A stretch of DNA of 64,000 bases from CAZDXB01 sp964509335. Lineage in GTDB: Bacteria > Bacteroidota > Ignavibacteria > Kapaibacteriales > UBA2268. Positions 27,311-35,564 of the stretch are shown here, one piece after another. Made by a program: the position numbers and the translations under genes. The notes beneath the pieces are model-generated. The model did not search any database. It had not been told where the DNA came from and worked only from the letters and a program-made list of their open reading frames with translations. The number at the start of each line of letters is the position of its first letter. Within the stretch, counting starts at the first letter, position 1. The stretch lies in contig CAZDXB010000008.1 in the NCBI GenBank assembly GCA_964509335.1, forward strand, positions 76,583 to 140,582, written 5' to 3'.

Positions 27311-27832
27311 ATGAGCGATAAGCTAACAATAACGCCAGACACGAAAGTAAGCAAACTATTAGACGCTTACCCGGAACTCGAGGATAAATTAATAGAAATA
27401 GCTCCTGCTTTTAAGAAGCTGAGAAATCCGATACTTAGAAAAACAATCGCTCGCGTAACAAGCCTGAAGCAAGCGGCGCGAGTGGGCGAAGTTCCTTTAG
27501 GAAAAGTCATTAACGAGCTTCGCTCAGAAGTCGGGCAGGATTTATACGAAGATTATAAAGAAGAGACGGAAAACTCGAAAGAGCCGCCAGCTTGGTTCGT
27601 CGAGTCGAAGATAAAAGAGAGCTTGGACGCGCGCCCTATTTTGGACGTCGGAGGGCATCCGCTGGACAAAGCCGTGAAAGCCGTCAAAACTTTAGGGGAG
27701 GGCGAGATATACGAACTAATAACGCCGTTTTTTCCCGCTCCGTTAGTTAAAACAATCGAGCAAATGGGGTATAAAAGTTGGACTAAAAAAGCGTCGAGCG
27801 AATTATATAAATCGTATTTTTGTAAAAGATAG
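27311..27832 (+). CDS. DUF1858 + DUF2249 domain protein
   Basis: 173 residues. Residues 5-70 match DUF1858 (LTITPDTKVSKLLDAYPELE and ITSLKQAA-like end), and residues 100-168 match DUF2249 (LDARPILDVGGHPLDKAVKA). Both domains recur beside ScdA/YtfE-like iron-sulphur repair and denitrification genes. It starts 11 bases after the DUF438 gene, so the three genes probably form one operon answering oxygen or nitric-oxide stress. The biochemical role is not known. Confidence 0.9.
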   Translation: MSDKLTITPDTKVSKLLDAYPELEDKLIEIAPAFKKLRNPILRKTIARVTSLKQAARVGEVPLGKVINELRSEVGQDLYEDYKEETENSKEPPAWFVESKIKESLDARPILDVGGHPLDKAVKAVKTLGEGEIYELITPFFPAPLVKTIEQMGYKSWTKKASSELYKSYFCKR

Positions 27833-27955
27833 GGAAAAGAAAACCGATCTTTCATGACGGCTTGCGGACTAGTAAGTTAATTACTAATTATTTTGAGCGA
27901 ACCGGGGCTCCGGATGAAAAAGTAGCGAAGGCATCCAAATCTTAGTAAATGGCGC

Positions 27956-27980
27956 GAGCAGACGAGGGCGTCCGCTCTAC
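27956..27980 (+). repeat. Dispersed 25-bp hairpin repeat, copy A
   Basis: Identical over 25 bases to 63872-63896, and related in inverted orientation to 50683-50707. It folds as a GAGC/GCTC outer stem, one A-C mismatch, a GACG/CGTC inner stem and a four-base AGGG loop. Lies outside genes. Confidence 0.85.
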
Positions 27981-27988
27981 CGGTCTTT

Positions 27989-28016
27989 GTGGAGACGCAA
28001 GATTTTGCGTCTCTAC
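27989..28016. repeat. Hairpin with GAGACGCAA / TTGCGTCTC arms
   Basis: A 12-bp stem (one G-T pair) with a four-base loop GATT: arms begin GTGGAGACGCAA and end TTGCGTCTCTAC. Hairpins built on GTAGAGACGC are, from memory, widespread intergenic repeats in several bacterial phyla. It lies nine bases after copy A of the 25-bp repeat, so the two may form one composite unit. Confidence 0.7.
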
Positions 28017-28088
28017 GTCCTTTCAAAACGGCAAGTTACGCTTTCTCGCCGACCTATCTGCCAGCGCTGATGGACGTTTCTCAGAGCT

Positions 28089-28126
28089 CGCCGACGGTTA
28101 AAGCCGGTCGGTTTCAGATAGAATCG
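28089..28126 (+). repeat. Dispersed 38-bp repeat, copy 1
   Basis: 37 of 38 bases match 63637-63674. The segment around CCGACGG-TTAAA-GCCGGTCGG forms a bulged hairpin. The only difference between copies changes a C-G pair into a G-T wobble, so pairing is kept. Confidence 0.85.
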
Positions 28127-28302
28127 GAAGCGAAGGCGCCCCTGTCTGTGTAAATCAAATTGGTTGTTATGTAATAATAGCGCGGTAGTCCGCGTTTTCG
28201 CGAAGGTTCGCTGAATGTTTATGTTATGAATACAATATTTTAAATCGGAATAAAGCTAACTTTTTTTTATCTTTCGGTTTTTAACGACGCAAAAGGGAAC
28301 GA

Positions 28303-29844
28303 ATGTCTAAAAGAACGCTGGGGTTCGCGCTATTAATTATAATAATCGCTCTGCCGATTTTGTTTTTCCCAATCGGCGGCGACCAGACTATTTATCTTTT
28401 AGGCGGTAAAACGATAGCCGAGGGCGGCGAGATATACGTCGATTTTATCGATTTGAAACAACCGCTGATTTATGAAATGATGGCGGCGGTCGTCGCTATT
28501 TTCGGTTTCCACGAAATTTCTATCAGGATTTTCGATTTAATTTGGCAACTGGCTACAGTTGCTTCGCTATTGTTCATTGTTAAGAGAGTAACCGGCGACG
28601 ACTTCAAAGCTTTCGGCTCGGGCGCGATTTATATCTTGCTCTATTCGATTTTAAATTATTCCCAGACCTTGCAATGCGAAGGCTTCGCTTCTTTGCCTAC
28701 TGTATGGATTATTTATCTCTCGACCGTGAATAAAGAGTTTAAGCTTTCGAGATACATATTAATTGGCGGCTTGATTGGATTCGTAATCGGCTTGAAATAT
28801 ACTTTCGGCATAGTATTAATCGCTTTCGCGGTAGATTTGTTTTTCAGATTTAACTTTAAGCGCGGTTTTATAGCTTTGATTATAGCCGGCGCGAGCGCTC
28901 TTGTTATTTTTGTCTTAAGCTACGCGGCGCTTCTTATCGGCGATTCGTTTGTCGGGTACGCTAATGTCCTCGACTATTTATGGAACTATTCCTCGTTTCA
29001 GGGATACAATTTGGCGGTAGTGAAATACGCCTTGAAATCGACAGGTTCTTTTTTGGGCGATAATTTTTCGCTCGCTTTCATAACTTTCAGCATAGCGGGC
29101 TTGTATAAGTTTTTCAAGGCTGATAAGGAAATCGACGGATTGAGCTTTTACCGTTTTGCAATACTTTTAGCGATATTTCTGTTCGTTACGATATTTATAG
29201 AGAAGAAGTTTTCGCCTTATCATTTTTCCAGAATTTATCTGTCGGCGGCGATTGTCGGCGGATGGGGCGTCGCGGTTTTGTCGAAGAAAGCGAAAATAAT
29301 TTGGGGGAAAGCCGGTTTATACAGGAAGTTATTGTTGATATGCTTCGCCGCGTTCGCGTTTGTTTTCTCGCCGATTCCGCGATGGATAGCTCTTTTGCCG
29401 GGAACTTATTATTATTTTGCCGACCGGAGCAAATACGACGACTACTATACTAGAAGAGACGATTATCTATTTCGCAAAGACTATAAAGCTGTGGGAGAGA
29501 TAATAAGAGGCAAATCAAAGCCGAACGACAAACTAACGGTAGTTAGTGTAGGGACTTGTACGATTAATTATTTTTCGGGACTGGAAAATCTGTCTAAATT
29601 CGGACAATCGCAGTTCTATTACGGCAAAGGAACTCCCGATTATTGGCTTAAAGAATTTCATAAAGAGCTTGAAAAATCCGATTGGATTGTAGTTCAAAAC
29701 AACGACCGGCATCCGATTATTACGGGGTCCAAACATTCGTCTTGGGAATCGCTAAAACGCGACAGCGTAGCGCGCTCTTACGTAAGGAAGCATTTTTCCC
29801 TCGTCGATACGGTTGGACCGTTTTACGTTTTTTGGAGGGAGTAA
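28303..29844 (+). CDS. Membrane glycosyltransferase-like protein (GT39/ArnT-type fold)
   Basis: 513 residues, about ten membrane helices followed by a soluble C-terminal part (about 390-513). The first periplasmic loop begins GGDQTIYLLGGKTIAEGGEIYVDFIDL, with the acidic residues and DLKQP motif typical of lipid-linked-sugar transferases of the PMT/GT39 clan. It likely moves a sugar from a polyprenyl carrier on the periplasmic side. ATG follows AAAAGGGA. The GT2 gene 80 bases downstream may supply the lipid-linked sugar. Confidence 0.82.
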   Translation: MSKRTLGFALLIIIIALPILFFPIGGDQTIYLLGGKTIAEGGEIYVDFIDLKQPLIYEMMAAVVAIFGFHEISIRIFDLIWQLATVASLLFIVKRVTGDDFKAFGSGAIYILLYSILNYSQTLQCEGFASLPTVWIIYLSTVNKEFKLSRYILIGGLIGFVIGLKYTFGIVLIAFAVDLFFRFNFKRGFIALIIAGASALVIFVLSYAALLIGDSFVGYANVLDYLWNYSSFQGYNLAVVKYALKSTGSFLGDNFSLAFITFSIAGLYKFFKADKEIDGLSFYRFAILLAIFLFVTIFIEKKFSPYHFSRIYLSAAIVGGWGVAVLSKKAKIIWGKAGLYRKLLLICFAAFAFVFSPIPRWIALLPGTYYYFADRSKYDDYYTRRDDYLFRKDYKAVGEIIRGKSKPNDKLTVVSVGTCTINYFSGLENLSKFGQSQFYYGKGTPDYWLKEFHKELEKSDWIVVQNNDRHPIITGSKHSSWESLKRDSVARSYVRKHFSLVDTVGPFYVFWRE

Positions 29845-29926
29845 TTTCGTTTGTGGCAATTTTAAGCGTTCAAAGAATTTTAGTAAATTTGAATTTTAGT
29901 TAATTAAACAACTGCGCGAAAAAGAA

Positions 29927-30676
29927 ATGATATTCGGCAAGAAAGTGGCGATAGTTTTACCGGCTTACAACGCCGAGAAGACTTTGAGAAAAACTTACGA
30001 GGAGATTCCTTCCGATATAGTTGATAACGTAATTTTGGTGGACGATGCGAGCGCCGACCGCACGTTTGAAGTTGCGCAAGATTTAGGAATTAAACACGTA
30101 ATCAGGCATAAAAGCAATAAAGGTTACGGCGGCAACCAAAAGACTTGTTACGACAAAGCGTTGGAGTTGAAGGCGGATATAATTATAATGCTGCATCCCG
30201 ATTATCAATACACGCCGAAGTTAATTCATTCGATGGCTTATTTAATTGCGCACGACGTTTACCCCGTGGTTCTAGGCTCTAGAATTTTGGGCAGAGGAGC
30301 TTTGAAAGGCGGTATGCCGATTTATAAGTATATAGCGAATAGGTTTCTGACTTTATTTCAAAATTATATGATAGGAGAAAAGTTGTCCGAATATCACACC
30401 GGCTATAGAGCTTTTTCGGCGGAAGCGCTGAAAACGATAAATTACGAGGCGAACTCCGACGATTTTGTGTTCGACAATCAAATGCTCTCGCAAATATTTA
30501 TGGCGGGGTTCGAGATAGCCGAGATTACTTGTCCTACCAAATATTTTCCCGAAGCTTCGTCTATAAATTTCAAAAGAAGCGTCAAATACGGATTGGGCGT
30601 TTTAAAGACGTCGATTATGCATAGAATGAACAAATGGGGGCTCGCTAAGAGCGGAATTTACAAAGAGAAAAAATGA
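29927..30676 (+). CDS. Family 2 glycosyltransferase (DPM1-like)
   Basis: 249 residues. GT2 core: VAIVLPAYNAEKTLRKTYEEI, ILVDDASADRT (first Asp pair binding the nucleotide), and the DVYPVVLGSRILGRGALKGG region. A short C-terminal hydrophobic region is absent, so it is probably peripheral to the membrane. It resembles dolichyl/polyprenyl-phosphate mannose or glucose synthases, which would fit the preceding GT39-like enzyme. Confidence 0.9.
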   Translation: MIFGKKVAIVLPAYNAEKTLRKTYEEIPSDIVDNVILVDDASADRTFEVAQDLGIKHVIRHKSNKGYGGNQKTCYDKALELKADIIIMLHPDYQYTPKLIHSMAYLIAHDVYPVVLGSRILGRGALKGGMPIYKYIANRFLTLFQNYMIGEKLSEYHTGYRAFSAEALKTINYEANSDDFVFDNQMLSQIFMAGFEIAEITCPTKYFPEASSINFKRSVKYGLGVLKTSIMHRMNKWGLAKSGIYKEKK

Positions 30677-30725
30677 TTTATTAATATTTAAAAATCAAAA
30701 AGTTAAATTATAAAAGAGGCGTAAA

Positions 30726-32189
30726 ATGAAAAAGTTTTCGGTTGTAGTTATAATAAGCGTTTTAGCGGTTTTACTTTCTTGCGAAAATAAGGACGGTCTA
30801 GTAGAAGAAGGGACCACGAGAGTTAAAGGGCAGATATATAGATACGAGTCCGAGGAGTTAACGATAACTCAGGACAACCCTTACGATTACGATTTCGACT
30901 GTGTTACGCTCGCCTCGACCAAAGTGGATACCAACGGATATTTTTCGGTGAATTTTCCATTGAAACAGCCCGATATCGTTCAAATAAGAACCGGTTCCGA
31001 ATTATTGCTCGACGTTCTTTACGTCTTCCCCGGCAAAGAAACGAACGCAATTTTGAACAATTTAAACGAAGAAGAATTAAGAGCGGAGTTTAAAGGCGAC
31101 GCGGCAATTTTTAATAATTATCGCTTTGATTTTAGAAACAAATTCGTCAAAGACACTTCGTATTACAACCGTTTGAATTACGGCGATTTGGAAACCGCTA
31201 TGGAATACGCCGATAAAAGGCGCGAGAAACAGAATAAGTTTTACGAGGACTATTTTAAAAACGTTGAAGTTCCCAAAATTGTGGAGACTTTCGAAAAATC
31301 CCGAATAGGTTATGAATGGGCTAATTTTAAAATTAAATGGGCTTTAGCTCATTATTTTTATCGACCTAACGAGTGGAATAAATCTTTCCCGAAGGATTAT
31401 TTCGGTTTTTTAAACGAAATAAATTTGGTGGAGCCGCATCTATCGGAATTTTTGGCCGATTATTTAGAAGCCTTGATATGGCAATGGCATATTAATCAGA
31501 AAAGGAAAGGAACAACTCCCACCGCTCAAGAAAGAGCCAGAGCGAAGTTTAATATGGCGAAAAACAAATTTACCGGAGCTACGAGAGACATTGCGATGGC
31601 TACCAATTTGTATAATCTGCTGACTTACGATTTCCATCCTAAAATGACAGGAGTGATTAGAGAGCTATTAAATGATTTTAAAAACGAGATAAAGAACAAA
31701 AATTATCTGCCGCCGTTAGTAAAGAAATTCGAAAAAAGAATGAATTTAACTAAAGGCAACGCCGCTCCGGAATTCATACTCCCGAACGTTTACGAAGCGC
31801 CCGTCGCTTTATCTGATTTTAAGGGAAAGGTAGTTTATATAGAATTCTGGAGCAGCGATTATCCTATATACAAACAAAGAGTTCCATTGATGCAAGAGCT
31901 TGTAGCTCGGTTTAGAAACAACGAGAACCTAGCTCTTGTTTATATTGGGGCGGAAAAGAAACCTTTCCAACGTTGGCGAGCTTTTGTTTTAGACAATAAG
32001 ATGCCCGGCTATCAGTTATATATGGAAAATCAATTTAGAAACGAAGTCGCTAGAGATTATTTAGTCAAGTCTTTGCCAGCGTACTACATTATTGACAAAG
32101 AGGGCAAAATATATAAATCGGATTTCTTATTAATGGAAAACAAGGAGTTAATCGAAACTCTTAGCCGATTGGCGAATTCTAATATTTGA
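30726..32189 (+). CDS. Lipoprotein with thioredoxin-like (TlpA) domain lacking the CxxC
   Basis: 487 residues. Lipobox LAVLLSCEN (Cys19). A DUF4369-like beta domain follows (about 30-130), then a helical linker (about 130-335), then a TlpA/AhpC-like fold (about 340-487) with APEFILPNVYEAPVALSDF and GKVVYIEFW. Where TlpA proteins have WCGPC, this reads W375-S-S-D-Y379-P-I-Y382: both cysteines are tyrosine. It cannot be a thiol-disulphide reductase of the usual kind. The cis-proline region (KSLPAYYIIDKEGKI) is kept, so the fold is likely intact. The 3' end overlaps the convergent Fe-S gene by 11 bases. Confidence 0.85.
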   Translation: MKKFSVVVIISVLAVLLSCENKDGLVEEGTTRVKGQIYRYESEELTITQDNPYDYDFDCVTLASTKVDTNGYFSVNFPLKQPDIVQIRTGSELLLDVLYVFPGKETNAILNNLNEEELRAEFKGDAAIFNNYRFDFRNKFVKDTSYYNRLNYGDLETAMEYADKRREKQNKFYEDYFKNVEVPKIVETFEKSRIGYEWANFKIKWALAHYFYRPNEWNKSFPKDYFGFLNEINLVEPHLSEFLADYLEALIWQWHINQKRKGTTPTAQERARAKFNMAKNKFTGATRDIAMATNLYNLLTYDFHPKMTGVIRELLNDFKNEIKNKNYLPPLVKKFEKRMNLTKGNAAPEFILPNVYEAPVALSDFKGKVVYIEFWSSDYPIYKQRVPLMQELVARFRNNENLALVYIGAEKKPFQRWRAFVLDNKMPGYQLYMENQFRNEVARDYLVKSLPAYYIIDKEGKIYKSDFLLMENKELIETLSRLANSNI

Positions 32190-33513
32190 TTCTTTTGCCG
32201 TAAATAATTTTATCGCCCCACGCGGCGAGGCGGCGGGCGAAGGTCGAGCGTTTCACTCCCGCGGACGCTATTTTGTGCGGAAGCGAATTGGGGTAGCTGA
32301 AAGGGCAGACTTTCATACAAATGCCGCAATCGGTTCCGATTGTCCGCCAGTAGCTAAAGCATTGAGTAACGCTGAACTCCCATTTTTTTACGCCGCGAAT
32401 AGTCGTTTTTCCGCCTTCCGAAATAGCTTTGGAAGGGCAGTTGACGGCGCATTTGTTGCACTTTTCGCAGAAGTCCTGAACGCCGAAGCTAATAGGTTTG
32501 TCCGGTATTAAAGGCAAGTCGGTCGTAATTGCGCCGAGCCTAATTCTGCCGCCGTATTTAGGCGATATAAGATAATTCATTCGGCTTAGCTCGCCGAGTC
32601 CCGCGTCGTAAGCTACCGGCGGCAGCGTAATTTGATACGCGCTGCCGGATATATGCGCTCTCGCCGAATAGCCTATACTTCTGATGAATTTCGCAAGAGC
32701 GATTGATATTTTCTGAGCGTTCAAATATTGGTTAGCGGATTCTTCAGTGATTCCAACCTCCGGAGCTTCGGTTACTTTATCGTAATCCATCTCTAGCGTA
32801 TAAGCTATGACGAATTTGTGGGGCAAGTCGATTTTTTCCCCCCAGTTTCGCGTTCCAAGGGCGGCGTTCGAGTATATATAATTGGGATTTAGCGCGGCTA
32901 CGCCGACTTCGTCCGCTCCCATTAAACGCGTGATTTCTTTAACTGTTCGCGTCGCTTCTACTGCTCGAATTTCAATTTTTTCGTCTGCGACTTTTCCGTC
33001 AACTTCGTCGATTCGCTTTTCTTCAATTTCAAACATCGATTCGACGAGCCTCGAGCGGACTGAATCGTATAATTTGCCGCCTTCGGAGAGCAGTTCGGGC
33101 ATATTGCGGATTTTATCGTCGATTTTCTTTTTATCGGGATTTTTGGCGTAATACTTACGGTATTCTTCGCTACCGGGTTTTAAATAGCTTCTGGCTAACA
33201 TTGTGTCGCGCTCGTCAACTCGCTCGCCTTCGCCGAACCGCGATTCGATTTCCAATTCTTTCTTCTTGCCGACGGGCGCGAAAAATAGAATAGCCGTTAA
33301 AACAGCTAAACAGGACGCCGCCGCTTCAAAAGTGAAATTTGAGATTAAAACGATTTCCACGATATTGAAAGCTAGAAAGACGACTAAAATAGCGCTCGTT
33401 CTGAATGTCGCTTTAGTTTGTCTTTCCCTAATCGCCGAGTCTAAAAAGATAGTAAGATAAACGAGAAAGACTAAAACTATTGAAATATAGACGCCGTGAA
33501 AAATCTCTTTCAT
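32179..33513 (-). CDS. Membrane-anchored reductive-dehalogenase-like Fe-S protein
   Basis: 444 residues. Three N-terminal membrane helices (about 9-27, 41-62, 66-84) precede a soluble domain with MGADEVGVAALNPNYIYS and LGELSRMNYLISPKYGGRIRLGAITTDLP-type motifs of the RdhA/QueG superfamily. Two ferredoxin-like clusters: C349, C352, C355, C359 and C385, C396, C399, C403. RdhA enzymes use a corrinoid and two 4Fe-4S clusters for reductive dehalogenation; QueG relatives reduce epoxyqueuosine. There is no twin-arginine signal, unlike respiratory RdhA. It is divergent from the cytochrome gene at 33664. Activity is unknown. Confidence 0.85.
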   Translation of the reverse strand: MKEIFHGVYISIVLVFLVYLTIFLDSAIRERQTKATFRTSAILVVFLAFNIVEIVLISNFTFEAAASCLAVLTAILFFAPVGKKKELEIESRFGEGERVDERDTMLARSYLKPGSEEYRKYYAKNPDKKKIDDKIRNMPELLSEGGKLYDSVRSRLVESMFEIEEKRIDEVDGKVADEKIEIRAVEATRTVKEITRLMGADEVGVAALNPNYIYSNAALGTRNWGEKIDLPHKFVIAYTLEMDYDKVTEAPEVGITEESANQYLNAQKISIALAKFIRSIGYSARAHISGSAYQITLPPVAYDAGLGELSRMNYLISPKYGGRIRLGAITTDLPLIPDKPISFGVQDFCEKCNKCAVNCPSKAISEGGKTTIRGVKKWEFSVTQCFSYWRTIGTDCGICMKVCPFSYPNSLPHKIASAGVKRSTFARRLAAWGDKIIYGKRIKY

Positions 33514-33663
33514 TCTTTGACAAACATTTCATTTTTGCAACTACTCATAAAGCAAAATATAAGAATTCGGGCGAATTTCTAGAAAACGCCGGCGAAAAAA
33601 TTGAAAATGAGCGGTTTTTTACTTATCTTATTAAGAAATTTCACAAAAGGAAGATTTTGATAT

Positions 33664-35010
33664 ATGGCGTTTAGACTTTCTTTTCTGATAATAGCTATTG
33701 TAGCCTTAGCAGTCCTGGCTTTAGCGAGTTCTTCCGACAAGCGAATAGGCGCTTACGAATACGACGATTTCGAGACGCCCAAGTATTGCGGAACGTCCTG
33801 CCACACGGTATTTTATAAGCAGTGGGAGCAAGCGATGATGTCCCAAGCGTACACTCACGAATGGGACGAAGTCGAGTATTTTGAGCTTGCTTTGCCGCAC
33901 GCCGAGAAAGACCCAAAGCTGGCGGAAGTCAAAGCGGCTTGCAACGGCTGCCATACGCCGATGGCTTATCTCGCGGGCAAAAATCCGCCTCCGAGACCGG
34001 CTAAAAACACGAGGGCAAACGAATCGGTCTCCTGCGATGTGTGCCACAGCATTACGGGATACGAAGGGGAAGTTCCGTTTAACTTTAATTATATAATCGA
34101 GCCGGGAGATAATAAGATAGCTGGAAGGATAACCGACGCGGAATCGCCCAATCATAAAATCGGTTACGATAAGTTTTATAAAAGCGGTGATTTTTGCGGT
34201 ATTTGCCACAACGAGAAAAGTCCTTACGGAACTTGGGTGAAATCCACTCAAATCGAATGGAAAGAAGGACCGTATTACAAGGAAGGCGTTCAATGCCAAG
34301 ACTGCCATATGCCTAAAGCTCCTGGGAAAACTTCGACTATGGGCAAACACTACGAAGACGCGAGAATGCACCTGTTCAACGGAGCGCACGACCCGGGTAA
34401 AATCCGCGGGACGATAGAAATCAGAATACAGCCCGACATCGAAACAGTCGTTCCCGGCGACCTCGTTAAGTTTACCGTTACTTTGTTCAACCAGAAGACG
34501 GGGCATAAGTTTCCGACAGGCTCGGTGGAGGACAGAATTGTATGGCTGCACGTCGAAGCGATTGACGCCAAAGGGAACGAGTATCATTTACCCGTCGATA
34601 AAAAGGGCTTCGAGGGCGAGGAATATACTATAGCCTCGGACGTTTTGGCTTATCAAGATATGGGAGTTCCGCTGGACAAGCCGAATTTCAAGGGCGTCCA
34701 GAGAGACGGCGTTCCCGTGGGCGATAGAATTTTCAGGATGCCGTATTTCGACCCGCAGGGGAGAATGACGATTCAGCAATGGAACACAAAAAGCTTAGGA
34801 GTGGACTATAGATTCGGACCGAGAGAGGCCAAAATCGAGACATTCACTTTCGATTTACCTTTCGAGGTCGCCCCGGGCAAAATGAAAATCAAGGCGGAAG
34901 TTAATTATCGGAAACTGGTAGAACCGGTCGCCGATTTCCTCGACGTATCCGACGAAGCGGAGCTGATGAAAGTAAACGAAAATTCGATATATATTGACGT
35001 TTTAGATTGA
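33664..35010 (+). CDS. Five-haem c-type cytochrome, membrane-anchored
   Basis: 448 residues with an N-terminal membrane anchor (about 5-23). Haem sites: C42-x3-C46-H47 (an uncommon CX3CH), and canonical CXXCH at 93-97, 124-128, 178-182 and 211-215. The pattern follows the cytochrome c554 group. The C-terminal half is a beta-sandwich with TGHKFPTGSVEDR, seen in other multihaem cytochromes, whose His may be an axial ligand. It should carry electrons in the periplasm. It is divergent from the RdhA-like gene and followed after 15 bases by two outer-membrane-type genes. Confidence 0.9.
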   Translation: MAFRLSFLIIAIVALAVLALASSSDKRIGAYEYDDFETPKYCGTSCHTVFYKQWEQAMMSQAYTHEWDEVEYFELALPHAEKDPKLAEVKAACNGCHTPMAYLAGKNPPPRPAKNTRANESVSCDVCHSITGYEGEVPFNFNYIIEPGDNKIAGRITDAESPNHKIGYDKFYKSGDFCGICHNEKSPYGTWVKSTQIEWKEGPYYKEGVQCQDCHMPKAPGKTSTMGKHYEDARMHLFNGAHDPGKIRGTIEIRIQPDIETVVPGDLVKFTVTLFNQKTGHKFPTGSVEDRIVWLHVEAIDAKGNEYHLPVDKKGFEGEEYTIASDVLAYQDMGVPLDKPNFKGVQRDGVPVGDRIFRMPYFDPQGRMTIQQWNTKSLGVDYRFGPREAKIETFTFDLPFEVAPGKMKIKAEVNYRKLVEPVADFLDVSDEAELMKVNENSIYIDVLD

Positions 35011-35025
35011 TTGAGGAGTAACGCT

Positions 35026-35559
35026 ATGAAACGAATCGTCTTTTTCTTAACGATTGTCTTAGCTTTTTCAGCCGCTAATTCTTTATTCGCTCAAAAGAGT
35101 AAGCGGGATACTACTATAACAATTACCAAAATTACTGAATACGGCGAGGTTCGTTTGGGTTATCACAGCGAGCAAGACAACGAAAATTATCAATTCATTA
35201 GCTTGGGCGTTTACGCTAATACAAGAATTAAATTTATGAGCGATTTATTTATATCGTCATTAGTAGATATTAATTTTGGCTTTGCGGACGCTAAAGATAA
35301 TTACAACATTAATTTCACGCCGATTGTTAGATATATTCTCGGCGGACGCGACGGATTTCGGATGGTTTACGGTATGGGAGCCGGGTATTCCGGATTTGTT
35401 CTTCCCGGCGGCGATAAATTGTGTAGCGGGATGAATTCAATAATAGAAACTGGTTTCGGCTATTCGAATTACGCTGTTTCTTTGACGGCGAGATACTTTA
35501 GTCATAAGAAAAATAGCTTTGCAACTATAGGAATTTATGTTTCATATTCGATATATTAA
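35026..35559 (+). CDS. Small outer-membrane beta-barrel protein
   Basis: 177 residues from ATG 35026, which follows GAGGAG; an upstream TTG at 35011 would put that site inside the gene. Signal peptide (FFLTIVLAFSAANSLFAQ), then short amphipathic strands ending in the aromatic residue Tyr (IYVSYSIY), the usual end of an eight-stranded barrel. No specific family is recognised. It sits between the five-haem cytochrome and the one-haem barrel protein, so it may help electron or solute passage across the outer membrane. Confidence 0.8.
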   Translation: MKRIVFFLTIVLAFSAANSLFAQKSKRDTTITITKITEYGEVRLGYHSEQDNENYQFISLGVYANTRIKFMSDLFISSLVDINFGFADAKDNYNINFTPIVRYILGGRDGFRMVYGMGAGYSGFVLPGGDKLCSGMNSIIETGFGYSNYAVSLTARYFSHKKNSFATIGIYVSYSIY

Positions 35560-35564
35560 ATATT

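Larger units (their letters stand above)
27833..28302. other. Repeat-bearing intergenic region, no gene seen
   Basis: 470 bases without a supportable ORF. It holds three hairpin-forming segments listed separately, two of which recur near 63.6-63.9 kb. A short GC hairpin (CGCGG-TAGT-CCGCG followed by TTTT, near 28180-28197) could end transcription from the DUF1858 gene, but the stem is short. The last 60 bases are AT-rich and probably carry the promoter of the membrane glycosyltransferase. Confidence 0.7.
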
